Assembly: GCA_945875845.1 (NCBI GenBank)
Contig: CAMCMB010000007.1
Location: 78,807-142,806 of the forward strand
Direction: 5' to 3'
Length of the DNA: 64,000 bases
Source of the DNA: Pirellula staleyi DSM 6068
GTDB lineage: Bacteria > Planctomycetota > Planctomycetia > Pirellulales > Pirellulaceae
The notes under the pieces were generated by a model. That model saw nothing but the letters and a program-made list of their open reading frames with translations, made no database searches and was not told the DNA's origin. The translations under genes were made by a program, and so were the position numbers. The stretch's first letter is position 1. The number at the start of each line of letters is the position of its first letter. Positions 54,825 through 64,000 of the stretch are shown in pieces.

Positions 54825-56498
54825 TCAATCCGGTTTGGTTAACTGCCAGGTACGAACCGCCAAGACAAGTACGCAAATGCTCGATATCACTCCGCCAATC
54901 CACCAGCACATGGGCGTCAAATTGTATTCTTCAAAACCAGGCGTACGGATTTCGGCCAAGGCTGCTGCGGCCGGATTGACCATTAGTACGCGCTCCACCA
55001 CAGCATGCCCGAAGGGTTTTCCTCTAGCCAACCACACCAAAAGTGTTCCAACAAAAAGCATCAGAAGCACGCTGTAACTGGTTGCCGTTGCCGCCGCCGC
55101 GTTAGACCAAAACGCACTGATCATTGAGCTGATTGAAACGATAAGCAGAGTAGCGATCACCAGCGAAACGACAACGCGTTGAACTTGAGGGGCTATCGAG
55201 GGCTGAATCCACATCATCACCATGTAGCCGGGGAGTGTGGCCAGCAAAATAATGGCCATCGTCCATACAACACTCATCATTTTTCCAAATACGATGCGCA
55301 CAGTGGATAAGGGTGTCATTCGTAATAACTGCCAACCGCCGGTCTCGCGTTCGGCTGCAATAAGTCCAGACGCAAGACTTGGCCCAAGTACGACCAACAG
55401 AGAAATCTGCAAAAGCGCGAGCGTACCAGCAATGCGAGTGACACCCCAACTAACCGTCCCAGTCGCAGCCACGACAGTCAACAGCAACGAAAATATGCCG
55501 CAGAACGCAACCAATCGAATCAACCAATGCAGTCTACCAAACTTGCGGGTACGAAACTCCTTGACCATCACTGGGTTGAGCCAGCGTGGAATGCCGGCTT
55601 TTCGCGACTGTGGATCGATCAAGAAGTTCAGTCGCCGAAACCAACGCGAGGCCATATTTCTGTCTTGTGTCATTGTGCCTGTCGGTCTAGGTCGGTCGGA
55701 TCGATACGGGCTTAAATTCCAAAGCGTGGCCAACGCCGCGATCGCGCTTGAGAAGACGGCTGCTATCACATAGCTCAGCCAACCATCTGCCAGATCAAGT
55801 TCAGCGCTTGCGGATTGCGAACTTGTGATCCCTCGCAGAGCGCCCGCCGGCGAAAGAGTTGTCATCCAACGAGCCACGTTTCCCTGCCAACCTTCCACCC
55901 GCCCAATCATCGCAGATGGGGCCAACGTCAGCACGACAAAGGCCAAGACGACGGCGTAAGTCCACCGAAGACTGGCGTCGCTCGAAGATGCTCTCGAACT
56001 AATCCAAAGACCTAAGGCCGAAAACTGAACAGACATCGCGAGCAAAATCGCAATCAGTGGAAAAATCCGTTGGTTTATGGACAATCCGCCCATTGCATAG
56101 CATGCGGTGAGAGCGGGCAAACTGACCGACACAATTAGCGTTGCGAGCAGGAAATTGCTAATCAATTTTCCGAAGTAGATCTCACTTCGGGAAAGAGGCG
56201 AATTCAGCATTAGCGAGAGTGTACCGTTGCGCCTTTCGCGAACCAATGCTGTCGCGGGAAACGCCGGGACCAGCATGATCACAGCCGCCGCTAACGTGTA
56301 GGCGAGGGGTCGAAATACTTGCATCGCGCCTTGACTGACAACGTCTAGTCGCGAGTCTGTAGGCCAACGCAACCAAACCAGCAGAGTGGAAATGGCTGCG
56401 CAAGCAAATATGGAAGCGAAGGTCTGTGTGGCTCGCAAACGATCGAGCAATTCACGTCGCAATACGCAAGCGTTAAACAGCATGGGATGGCCCCGCAA
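54825..56498 (-). CDS. ABC-2 type permease
   Basis: The 557-residue product holds two six-helix ABC-2 units: the first has FRPLAYTLAAAVIMLVPAFP, ATALVRERRNGTLSLMLNSP and LSRSEIYFGKLISNFLLATL, the second has GLIAAERETGGWQLLRMTPL and VRIVFGKMMSVVWTMAIILL. A fused pair of half-transporters in one chain, about twice the usual 250-350 residues, means one permease may suffice with an ATPase dimer. The ATG at 56483 (MLFNACVLRREL) is an alternative start. It overlaps the ATPase gene by up to 26 bases. Confidence 0.88.
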   Translation of the reverse strand: MRGHPMLFNACVLRRELLDRLRATQTFASIFACAAISTLLVWLRWPTDSRLDVVSQGAMQVFRPLAYTLAAAVIMLVPAFPATALVRERRNGTLSLMLNSPLSRSEIYFGKLISNFLLATLIVSVSLPALTACYAMGGLSINQRIFPLIAILLAMSVQFSALGLWISSRASSSDASLRWTYAVVLAFVVLTLAPSAMIGRVEGWQGNVARWMTTLSPAGALRGITSSQSASAELDLADGWLSYVIAAVFSSAIAALATLWNLSPYRSDRPRPTGTMTQDRNMASRWFRRLNFLIDPQSRKAGIPRWLNPVMVKEFRTRKFGRLHWLIRLVAFCGIFSLLLTVVAATGTVSWGVTRIAGTLALLQISLLVVLGPSLASGLIAAERETGGWQLLRMTPLSTVRIVFGKMMSVVWTMAIILLATLPGYMVMMWIQPSIAPQVQRVVVSLVIATLLIVSISSMISAFWSNAAAATATSYSVLLMLFVGTLLVWLARGKPFGHAVVERVLMVNPAAAALAEIRTPGFEEYNLTPMCWWIGGVISSICVLVLAVRTWQLTKPD

Positions 56499-57435
56499 CA
56501 GTCAAGAATGCATCCTCAAGATCGCTTGCAACTTCGCGGAATTGCGCGACGCCGATGTTTTCGCTCACAAGAACTTTGAGAATGCTCGCCAACTCGTCTT
56601 CCGAGCGTGCGGTTGGGAAACGCAAAGTGCGTTCGGTTAGGCTAACGCTTAGCGGTTCGTCTTCCCTAAGACGTGCAGTCAAAATCGATTGGGCATGGGG
56701 TAATTGTTCCGGCTTAAGCAATTGCACCTCGTAACTACGGCGCGGGCAAAGTTTTCGCATCACTTCATCCAACGGGCCAAAGGCTCTTAGACGCCCGCCG
56801 GTCACAATGGCAACAGCGCTACAAATACGCGCAAGCTCAGGCAATATATGACTGGTCACGATGAGCGTCTTGCCGCAGGCCGCTAATTGCAACAACAGTT
56901 CTCGCATTTCAATTCTCGCTTTCGGATCAAGACCGTTGGCGGGTTCGTCCAAAATGAGAACCTCAGGATCATGCAATAAAGTCCTAGCGATACCCAAGCG
57001 TTGTTGCATTCCGTGGCTAAGGCTTTCGACGAACTTGTCCTGCATATATCCACTACTGGTAATCTCAAATACTTCGTCAATGCGTTTTTGGCGTTGGCGG
57101 CCAGCCATTCCGTAGGCTGCACCAAAAAAATCCAAGTACTCGCGAACACGCATATTGTCATACGATCCAAATCGATCGGGCATATAGCCAACAAGTCGCT
57201 TGATTTTGCGCGAACTCTCAGCGCAATCCACGCCGGCAATACTGGCATTGCCCGATGTTGGGCGAGACAAGCCTACGAGTATTTTGATGGTCGTCGTTTT
57301 ACCTGCACCGTTAGGCCCGATGAATCCAAGGATTTCACCTCGGTTCACGTGAATCGTCAAATCATCCAATGCAACAAAATCGCCGTAGCGTTTGGTCAAT
57401 TGGTGGGTTTCGACGACAGGTTGAGTTGAAATCAT
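56473..57435 (-). CDS. ABC transporter ATP-binding protein
   Basis: The start at 57435 gives MISTQPVVETHQLTKRYGDF; the frame is open further upstream but those bases encode the end of the preceding gene. The 320-residue product has Walker A GPNGAGKTTT, the signature LSHGMQQRLGIARTL, Walker B VLILDEPANGLDP and the switch His in VTSHILPELARIC. The C-terminal part is typical of multidrug/heme-type ABC-2 exporters (CcmA-like). Its partner is the permease at 54825. Confidence 0.93.
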   Translation of the reverse strand: MISTQPVVETHQLTKRYGDFVALDDLTIHVNRGEILGFIGPNGAGKTTTIKILVGLSRPTSGNASIAGVDCAESSRKIKRLVGYMPDRFGSYDNMRVREYLDFFGAAYGMAGRQRQKRIDEVFEITSSGYMQDKFVESLSHGMQQRLGIARTLLHDPEVLILDEPANGLDPKARIEMRELLLQLAACGKTLIVTSHILPELARICSAVAIVTGGRLRAFGPLDEVMRKLCPRRSYEVQLLKPEQLPHAQSILTARLREDEPLSVSLTERTLRFPTARSEDELASILKVLVSENIGVAQFREVASDLEDAFLTVAGPSHAV

Positions 57436-57472
57436 TGCCAAAATACTTTCGAGTGAACCAGATGGAAGCCGC

Positions 57473-60001
57473 TTAGCGTTCGAGTACGACTCCGGTAACG
57501 GACAATCGCACATAGTCAATTTGCCAGATACCCGCAGTCCCGTTGATGTCATTTTTGTCGCCGCCGATATCAATCGTGAAATCGAGGCTTCCGTCTTCGG
57601 CATCCGCCAACACAACGGGGTCCGTCGTTCGAATGCGCATCGCGCCCAAAGGGCTGCGCAAGTCTGCGATTGCTTTCGCGGCATTGGGTGCCTGACTGAC
57701 GATTCGCACGTCGCGTTGTGGCGCCCTAAGCTGCAAATCAAACGTCAACTCAGTTGCCTTGATCGGACAAACTTGTTTAGGCAAAATAAAACGTAGGGGC
57801 ACCGCTGCCGGGAGAGTCGTCTCCTTTTGCCAGAGTCCGCTCAGATTGGAATACGAGGTTGCAGTCACGTAATTTTGAGTGGGACATTCGAGTTTGATAA
57901 CGGTGTGCGGGACAAATACATCTTGTCCCGCTGCAACGGGCTGCAAATTCACGGGTAGCAGGACGAGCGCCGCTCCGCGTTCGTTTCGGCCATCGCTCCA
58001 TGAAACGGGACTCGGCCAAAGGGGAGTCCATCCCATCAAAGCAGGGTAGCTTGGATAGGCGTATTCGGAACGTCGAGCTGGCAACTGGCGGTAGACCTCA
58101 TCTCGTCTCGCCTGCTCGTCATTGACAATCGTATCTCCAAGCCATGATTGATCCATGGTTGCGTTTCCATCCGGAACGCGAAACGTCGTTCCGGCTTGGA
58201 TTCGGCTACAAATCGCAGGATCCCCTGGGTTGAACATGAGAACGGGATCTTCGAGCGATTGCTTCCATTCGCTGGGCATTTGAAGCGACAGGCCTTGACG
58301 ATCCAGCGTTGCATTCACATCGAGCCGCTGCGGAGGGACGTTAAAGCGCGTTTGCAACTGCCACAGCCCGCCCGGCCAAGCCGAACTAGAAAGCAACCAG
58401 CGATTCCGATCCTTCCACGTCAAACGGCGAAGATCGCTTTGCTGACTCGATTGTGGCCATGTGGTGATTGCGTCTCCGTTCGCAGAAAGCGTGGCCAAGT
58501 CCGAACCAGCCTTATACGTCGTGGTCCATTCAATGCCTTGAATACATCGAGAGCCGGGTAACGCTTCGATGATTTGAAGATGGGCCGATGTGTCCGGTAC
58601 CTCGCGCTGCAACTGGTAGGATGCAATCAAAAGTGGCGTTGAAGCGGCCAAAGACAAGAGTGGAACCATCCAACCCAAACGAACCAGTTTTCCGCTAGAC
58701 CAACAAATTGCACCGGCAATCCCCAGAGCAACGCAAAAACCAAAGACAAGCATCAGCACAAAACTGCGATTCAGAATTGGATTTCCAATATGTTTGAGCG
58801 GATACAAGACCTCCGCCTTCTCCATTGGCGAATTCAGTTCCCGGCTATCATGCAACTGATCATAGATCCTCCTTGTCCACGAATGGGGTTGGTACGCAAT
58901 ATTATTTTCGCGATCGCCGGGTGTCGGTTCCTGGGCATTCATCCAACCACGAGCTTCAAGCGTCGTTACCAACAAGCGCCCCTTGCCGACCTGATACCAG
59001 ATGGCAGCAGGGAAGCCATTGATGGAAACGGCTACCGTCCCGCCAGATTGAATAACACGACGCATGCTCACCGGCTCGTTAACAAGAATCGTCCGTTCCG
59101 ATTCCGGTGTAGGGAAAGCACTTAGAATATCCACTTTAAATTCAGTTAGATCCACTTTGTCGATGTCCTGGCAAGACATTCCGTTGGGTAACAGGGAGTC
59201 GAGATTTGCTTCCTTGATCATGTCGAACATAATCCAGGCACGACCACCTGCAGCCAACCATTGAGTCATGGACGCCATGGCTGCCTCATCTCGCATTGGC
59301 CCTTCGCGTCCAATCACCACCGCGTCGACCGAATCCCAGTCGACTATTTGACTGGGTAGTTTTTCGTCATAGATTGTCAGCAGTTGACATGGCTCATCGG
59401 AGTTTTCGTTGGTGGCTGCAATCAGTTCGTAGCTCATGAGAGATTCGTTTTGCGGCCAGTACCATTCCGGCGCAACGGGAGGATCATCGTCCAGCAATAT
59501 CGCAGTCACCATTTTCTTGTCGGCGACCCTGAGTCGCAACGAATCGATCATGGGTTGTCCAGCGGGGTTCAAAAGCACAGGTTGATTTCCGCCGAGCGAA
59601 TTGAGCGAGACACTGATGTCAAAATTGCGCCCTAACTCAAAGCCTTCGGGAATTCGCATGTGCAAATCGCAACCGAAGGATCTACCGGCCTGAACATGCA
59701 CCTCCGTGGATGCCTCATAGCCGAGGGCACCGTCAATCTTGGCCACAACCAAGCCAGATTGCTCGTCGTTTGCCACGTTCTCGACGTTGACGCCAAACGT
59801 AAAGTATCGGCCGGGTCGCGGGCGACTATAGGGGACGACCCGAATTCCTTTGAGCCGAAGTCCTTGACTCGAAAGGTTTTTCGTGGAAGTGAGATCGCTC
59901 TGTCCATGGGAAATCGAAGCCATCACTCCAAGCCAAACCGAGCTTAGAACCAAAAAAATCGCGATGAAACTTAGAAAGTGTCTTCGAGAACGACTCGCCA
60001 T
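57473..60001 (-). CDS. Large membrane-anchored protein of the ABC operon
   Basis: The start at 60001 gives MASRSRRHFLSFIAIFLVLS with an N-terminal anchor or signal; the frame is open to 60058. The 842-residue product shows a beta-rich N-terminal part with YFTFGVNVENVANDEQSGLV, a middle segment (about residues 200-300) with VDAVVIGREGPMRDEAAMAS and MTQWLAAGGRAWIMFDM that resembles a class I glutamine-amidotransferase-like fold used in DUF4350-type proteins, two helices around residue 415-460 (VLMLVFGFCVALGIAGAICW, WMVPLLSLAASTPLLIASYQ), and a beta-rich C-terminus. Proteins of this kind often precede ABC-2 exporters in planctomycetes, analogous to GldG/ABC_transp_aux. The function is unknown. 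Confidence 0.7.
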   Translation of the reverse strand: MASRSRRHFLSFIAIFLVLSSVWLGVMASISHGQSDLTSTKNLSSQGLRLKGIRVVPYSRPRPGRYFTFGVNVENVANDEQSGLVVAKIDGALGYEASTEVHVQAGRSFGCDLHMRIPEGFELGRNFDISVSLNSLGGNQPVLLNPAGQPMIDSLRLRVADKKMVTAILLDDDPPVAPEWYWPQNESLMSYELIAATNENSDEPCQLLTIYDEKLPSQIVDWDSVDAVVIGREGPMRDEAAMASMTQWLAAGGRAWIMFDMIKEANLDSLLPNGMSCQDIDKVDLTEFKVDILSAFPTPESERTILVNEPVSMRRVIQSGGTVAVSINGFPAAIWYQVGKGRLLVTTLEARGWMNAQEPTPGDRENNIAYQPHSWTRRIYDQLHDSRELNSPMEKAEVLYPLKHIGNPILNRSFVLMLVFGFCVALGIAGAICWSSGKLVRLGWMVPLLSLAASTPLLIASYQLQREVPDTSAHLQIIEALPGSRCIQGIEWTTTYKAGSDLATLSANGDAITTWPQSSQQSDLRRLTWKDRNRWLLSSSAWPGGLWQLQTRFNVPPQRLDVNATLDRQGLSLQMPSEWKQSLEDPVLMFNPGDPAICSRIQAGTTFRVPDGNATMDQSWLGDTIVNDEQARRDEVYRQLPARRSEYAYPSYPALMGWTPLWPSPVSWSDGRNERGAALVLLPVNLQPVAAGQDVFVPHTVIKLECPTQNYVTATSYSNLSGLWQKETTLPAAVPLRFILPKQVCPIKATELTFDLQLRAPQRDVRIVSQAPNAAKAIADLRSPLGAMRIRTTDPVVLADAEDGSLDFTIDIGGDKNDINGTAGIWQIDYVRLSVTGVVLER

Positions 60002-60058
60002 GAACAAAGACTGCCCTTCCAGGAAATGCAAACACGCGATGTACCTCAGTCGTTTCAA

Positions 60059-60880
60059 TTGTAGCCTTTTCCTGATCCTCTGCGACTAGACGCACGATTG
60101 AATAATGATGAGATCTCTTGACGTGCCCCGCCGTATCATAGCCATGTTTGCGTTCTTCGCCAATGTTGCCCGTCGGCGCATCATCGACTCGGTGAAAGCG
60201 TATTTGGCTGCCGAAGAGTTGGCGACGACTCGCAGCAAGTTTGTCAATGGCCTGATCCGCGGTATGGCCGGTGCTACATCGATTTGGACGAGAAGCTGAC
60301 GGCATATCTATCGACCGAATCCCTTCAAGAGTATCTTCAAGAGTATGTCGTGCTGGAACAGACAAGCCCTGATCTATGCTGGTGTCGAATTCACGCCAAC
60401 CAACGTGCAAGAACCCACCGAAACGCACAATGAGTCTGCGTGAAGCGGCAAACTCACTTTTTCGGGTTGCGGTAGTCGGAGCCGCCCTCCCTGCCAGGTC
60501 AGTGCATAGGGAACGCTACTTGGAGTGTCGGACAAGTCCCCCCAAAGCAGCACGCGAAAGTGACATCATTACGACACACCAGCGGTATCGAATCGATGTC
60601 ATTTTTCCCATCCTAACAAACAACGGCCAGACCACCTTTCACGATTTTGCCAATGAATTGCATCATAGGGTCAAACCACGCTTCCTTGGTCCGGTTTTTG
60701 CACAATAAGTTTTCACCTTGTGCAAGCCCTCCTCCTTCTCATCGCAATCAACGTGATCTTTGCCCAATCCAAAGCAAAATTCGGGCCGTGGACATATCTT
60801 GAACGCGTTCGCTCGATCAGAATACGAGTGCTTGCAAAGGTTCTCTCCAAACAATTCACATAGGCCACACAGAGGAAGTC
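60059..60880. other. Gene-poor interval with possible decayed gene
   Basis: No open frame here looks like a real gene. A plus-strand frame at 60105-60299 (VARRRIIDSVKAYLAAEELA) and, in another frame after a shift near 60270, CYIDLDEKLTAYLSTESLQE, read like pieces of one helical protein, which may be a remnant. AGAGGAAG just before 60881 is the ribosome-binding site of cphA. Confidence 0.4.
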
Positions 60881-63583
60881 ATGCAGATTCTCAAGGTAAA
60901 CAAGCTCCGAGGTCCGAATATCTGGGCAAATTCCCCGGTGCTCGAGGCCTGGGTCGACCTGGAAGAACTCAAAGATACTTCTTCGGAAATGATTCCGGGG
61001 TTCAACGAACGACTGATGGCATGGTTGCCTTCTTTGGTCGAACACAGGTGCAGCGTCGGCGAACGAGGGGGTTTCTTTGTTCGTCTGCGACGGGGGACTT
61101 ACATGGCACACATTCTGGAGCATGTCGCCCTTGAACTTCAGTCGCTCGCCGGAACTCCTGTGGGATTTGGTCGAGCCCGCGAAACCAATGTGGACGGAAT
61201 TTACAAAGTTGCCGTCGCGTTCAGGGAAGAAAAGCTTGGCTTGGTTTGCATAGACAAAGCCTTTGAGTTGATTCTTGCTGCCGTTCACGACAGTCCATTC
61301 GATGTGGAAGCGGAAGTTTCCAAGCTTCGTGATTTCGCCCATGACGTTTGCCTTGGTCCTAGCACGAAGGCTATTGTTGACGCAGCCAAGGCTCGCGGAA
61401 TTCCTTGGCGACGGCTCAATGAAAGCAGCCTAGTTCAACTTGGTTACGGACACAATCAAAGACGCATTTGCACAGCGGAAGCGGACAGTACCAGCGCTAT
61501 CGCTGAGTCGATTGCTCAAGACAAAGATTTAACACGCATGTTGCTGAGGACCATCGGTGTTCCAACTCCCGAAGGGCGGCCTGTCGAAAGTGCGGAGGAT
61601 GCGTGGGAAGCCGCCGAAGACATCGGTTTACCTGTTGTGGTTAAGCCTCAATACGGCAATCATGGTCGAGGCGTCGCGACCAATCTTCAGGACCGACAGC
61701 AGGTTGAAGCGGCTTATTTGGCCGCCCGCGAAGAGGGAAGTTCCATTATTTGCGAGCGACATGCGCCAGGCGATGACTATCGAGTGCTTGTCATTGGTGG
61801 CAAAATGGTGGCTGCCGCACGCCGAGAACCGGCGCATGTTATCGGGGATGGACAATCGACCATTCAGCAGTTGATAGATGTCGTTAACAAAGATCCGCGT
61901 CGAAGCGACGGCCACAGCACTTCATTGAGCTTTATTAAGATCGATGCCGTTGCGCTCGGTGTATTGCTTGAGCAAGGACTAACACCCGACATCGTTGCTC
62001 CTTTGGGCAAAAAAGTCTTGATTCGACGCAATGCAAACTTGAGTACCGGCGGAACCGCTGCGGATGTGACCGATCTTGTGCACCCCGACGTTGCTCGTCA
62101 ATGTGTCGAAGCGGCCCGAGTGATCGGTCTGGATATCGCTGGGGTCGACGTCGTTGCCCAAGACATTACTCAACCCCTTCAAGGCCAGCGAGGAGTCATC
62201 GTTGAAGTCAATGCGGGACCGGGCTTGCGTATGCACATCGAGCCGTCCTCGGGTTTGCCTCGCCCTGTGGGCCAAGCGATCATCGATATGTTGTATCCTG
62301 AGAACAACAACGGCCGCGTTCCGATTGTTAGCGTTACGGGTGTCAATGGCAAAACAACGACTACTCGTCTAATTGCACACTTGGTTGCATGCAGCGGGAA
62401 AAAAGTCGGAATGACTTGCACAGACGGCATCTACATCGCCGGCCGAAGAATTGATTCGGGCGACTGCAGCGGACCACAAAGCGCCCGAGCAGTCTTGATG
62501 AATCCCGCTATCGAAGCCGCCGTTTTGGAAACCGCTCGAGGCGGGATCCTGCGTGAAGGTCTCGGATTCGACATGTGTGACGTGGGTGTTGTAACCAACA
62601 TTGGCGAAGGGGACCATCTGGGCTTGGCCGATATCGAAACCCTGGAACAACTTGCAAAGGTAAAACGTTGTATTATCGAAGCAGTTCACAAAAACGGTTT
62701 CGGCGTTCTCAAAGCCAATGATCCGCTAACTGCGGAAATGGCAGAAAAATGCAAGGGTGCTGTTGTATTCTTTGCCTTGAATGGCGATGACCCCGTTCTG
62801 ATGGCTCACCGAGCCAAAGGCGGCCGGGGCGCTTTCGTTCGCGACAACGCGGTCATTTTAGCCGAAGGAAATACGGACTTCGTTCTTCTTTCGCTGGATC
62901 GAGTTCCGTTGACCCACAACGGCCGAATCGGCTTCCAAGTGGAGAACGTCCTGGCTGCCGCATCTGCTTGTTGGGCTCTCGGGATGCCATGCGAACAAAT
63001 CCGGCTCGGACTCGAGTCCTTCTCATCACACATGGACAAAGTTCCAGCTCGTTTCAATTTGATGGAGATCCATGGAGCAACGGTGGTAGTTGACTACGGT
63101 CACAACCAATCGTCGTTGTTGGCTATCGCGGAGACGCTTGACCAATTCCCGCACCCGAGTCGTACTGTCATCTATTCCGCAGCGGGCGATCGTCGCGATG
63201 TGGACATGATTCGCCAAGGCGAAATCCTGGCGGACCATTTCGACAGAATCATATTGTACGAAGACAACTATTTACGGGGCCGCCAACCGGGTGAGATCAT
63301 GACCCTGTTCAAACAGGGTATGGACGGTGGAAAGCGGGTCAAGGAGATTCACGAAGTTCAAGGCTGGCAGAACGCTGTCGATCGAGCGCTTAAGTTGATT
63401 CGCAAGGGAGAGTTCTTGTTGATGCAAGCCGACACGATCGACGAAGCGGTGCAGTACCTTCATCATTCCATCGAGCACGAAAGCTTGGGAAGAGAAATTG
63501 AGCTCGATGCCGCGATTCAAAAGCCGGCAGAGGCGCCAACGAAATTGGCCCCCGCACCCGAAGCGAACATTCGCGCTCATTAG
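60881..63583 (+). CDS. cphA: Cyanophycin synthetase
   Basis: The start is supported by AGAGGAAG six bases upstream. The 900-residue product has the CphA N-terminal domain (ILKVNKLRGPNIWANSPVLE, GTYMAHILEHVALELQSLAG), an ATP-grasp domain (about residues 205-480; GLPVVVKPQYGNHGRGVATN, RGVIVEVNAGPGLRMHIEPS) and a Mur-ligase-like domain (from about 484; SVTGVNGKTTTTRLIAHLVA, ARFNLMEIHGATVVVDYGHN). The first ATP-grasp site adds Asp and the Mur-like site adds Arg, building multi-L-arginyl-poly-aspartate as a nitrogen store. No cyanophycinase (cphB) or isoaspartyl dipeptidase is adjacent. Confidence 0.95.
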   Translation: MQILKVNKLRGPNIWANSPVLEAWVDLEELKDTSSEMIPGFNERLMAWLPSLVEHRCSVGERGGFFVRLRRGTYMAHILEHVALELQSLAGTPVGFGRARETNVDGIYKVAVAFREEKLGLVCIDKAFELILAAVHDSPFDVEAEVSKLRDFAHDVCLGPSTKAIVDAAKARGIPWRRLNESSLVQLGYGHNQRRICTAEADSTSAIAESIAQDKDLTRMLLRTIGVPTPEGRPVESAEDAWEAAEDIGLPVVVKPQYGNHGRGVATNLQDRQQVEAAYLAAREEGSSIICERHAPGDDYRVLVIGGKMVAAARREPAHVIGDGQSTIQQLIDVVNKDPRRSDGHSTSLSFIKIDAVALGVLLEQGLTPDIVAPLGKKVLIRRNANLSTGGTAADVTDLVHPDVARQCVEAARVIGLDIAGVDVVAQDITQPLQGQRGVIVEVNAGPGLRMHIEPSSGLPRPVGQAIIDMLYPENNNGRVPIVSVTGVNGKTTTTRLIAHLVACSGKKVGMTCTDGIYIAGRRIDSGDCSGPQSARAVLMNPAIEAAVLETARGGILREGLGFDMCDVGVVTNIGEGDHLGLADIETLEQLAKVKRCIIEAVHKNGFGVLKANDPLTAEMAEKCKGAVVFFALNGDDPVLMAHRAKGGRGAFVRDNAVILAEGNTDFVLLSLDRVPLTHNGRIGFQVENVLAAASACWALGMPCEQIRLGLESFSSHMDKVPARFNLMEIHGATVVVDYGHNQSSLLAIAETLDQFPHPSRTVIYSAAGDRRDVDMIRQGEILADHFDRIILYEDNYLRGRQPGEIMTLFKQGMDGGKRVKEIHEVQGWQNAVDRALKLIRKGEFLLMQADTIDEAVQYLHHSIEHESLGREIELDAAIQKPAEAPTKLAPAPEANIRAH

Positions 63584-63737
63584 GCGAGGGCGAACTGGAG
63601 TGTGACACCCGTCGTACCCTTTTACTCTGCGAAAGGTGCGTTCATAACGCGTACCTTCGCGGATAGGCTCTGAATTTATTGGTAGACCACTTTTCGCGAT
63701 AGTTGGGTAACCCGTGCCCGTGATGGACTGTGGATTG

Positions 63738-63841
63738 AATGGTACGACGGACTTCCAAGTCCGTCGAATTCCCCATTGACGGACTTGGAAGTCCGTCATT
63801 CGGCGCTTAACCAATAACGACTTCACTAACGCAACAAGCCG
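63738..63841. repeat. Repeat family A, copy 4 (left end damaged)
   Basis: The inner palindrome GGTACGACGGACTTCC facing GGAAGTCCGTC and the right end GCAACAAGCCG are present; the left CGGCTTGTTG end is missing. The flank after it (GTTACGCGTCCGGTTACCAT) is the inverse of the flank before copy 1. The rest of the 63584-63980 gap has no gene. Confidence 0.8.
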
Positions 63842-63980
63842 TTACGCGTCCGGTTACCATAGCCTATCCGACGGAGAACGCATCTTTCGCGGAGAAACTA
63901 TGTAGGGTTGCATCAAGAAAAAAATCCGGCACACTCGTTGGGAATACCAAATTACTTCATTCTCCAACGAGGGCCGAATT

Positions 63981-64000
63981 ATGTCTAAGGTTATCATGGT
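63981..64000 (+). CDS. Possible start of a further gene, cut by the window end
   Basis: ATGTCTAAGGTTATCATGGT opens a frame reading MSKVIM at the last bases of the window. Starts of this form occur in IS110-type transposases among others, but six residues are far too few to identify it. Confidence 0.3.

Noticed and set aside
59826..60428. A 200-codon minus-strand open frame
   Set aside because: It overlaps the N-terminus of the 842-residue protein in another frame, has no recognisable motif and shows shadow-like composition.

Overview
The window looks like a chromosomal segment of a planctomycete (Planctomycetota, probably order Pirellulales, Rhodopirellula/Blastopirellula-like). The evidence is the family content: a PSCyt1/DUF1549/DUF1553 protein paired with a DUF1501 protein, a second DUF1501 protein, a TIGR03790 protein, a short Cys-rich secreted protein, and a complete alternative complex III (ACIII) joined to a caa3-type oxidase. 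Genes lie on both strands in short operons separated by gaps that hold dispersed palindromic repeats.

Layout. 1-2.5 kb: end of an HlyD-type efflux adaptor, then on the minus strand tRNA-Leu, rpsL, rpsG, a terminator and dtd. 3-8 kb: DUF1549/DUF1553 gene plus DUF1501 gene. 8-14.7 kb (minus): TIGR03790 protein, DUF1501 protein, and a YidC with an apparent PDZ-like insertion. 14.8 kb: tRNA-Lys with a strong terminator. 15-19.1 kb: a graveyard of a type I restriction-modification locus (hsdR with two deletions, a stop and a 135-bp palindromic insertion; a C-terminal hsdS scrap; a second N-terminal hsdR scrap; a truncated vapC with vapB; two related short-repeat arrays). 19.4-25 kb (minus): OleC-like ligase with a coupled membrane HEXXH protein, then a DUF58 / BatA-like / DUF2141 operon. 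25-30 kb: clpB, then kdgK-eda. 30-33.3 kb: Cys-rich lipoprotein and a soluble molybdopterin oxidoreductase.

33.6-48.8 kb is the metabolic core: actA, actB, actC, an actD-actE fusion, actF, a small membrane protein, sco, ctaC, ctaD, ctaE, ctaF, thiS and thiG, all on the plus strand. ACIII should oxidise quinol and pass electrons via cytochrome c domains to the caa3 oxidase; Sco would supply Cu to the CuA site of CtaC. Four proteins of this cluster carry His-rich tails or loops. 48.8-50.8 kb: sthA and an RRM protein in convergent orientation. 51.2-60 kb: a YdjM-like membrane hydrolase, CvpA, and a minus-strand operon of a large membrane-anchored protein, ABC ATPase, ABC-2 permease and HEAT-repeat protein. 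60.9-63.6 kb: cyanophycin synthetase.

Three dispersed repeat families recur: A (118 bp, TIR-bounded, four copies), B (184 bp, nested palindrome, three copies) and C (135-bp palindrome with an 8-bp target duplication inside hsdR, plus a half copy). I saw no CRISPR array, rRNA, prophage or intact transposase. The best candidates for something new are the repeat families, the His-rich ACIII-caa3 cluster with its subunit fusion, the PDZ-containing YidC, and the OleC-HEXXH pair; none is clearly a new defence system.
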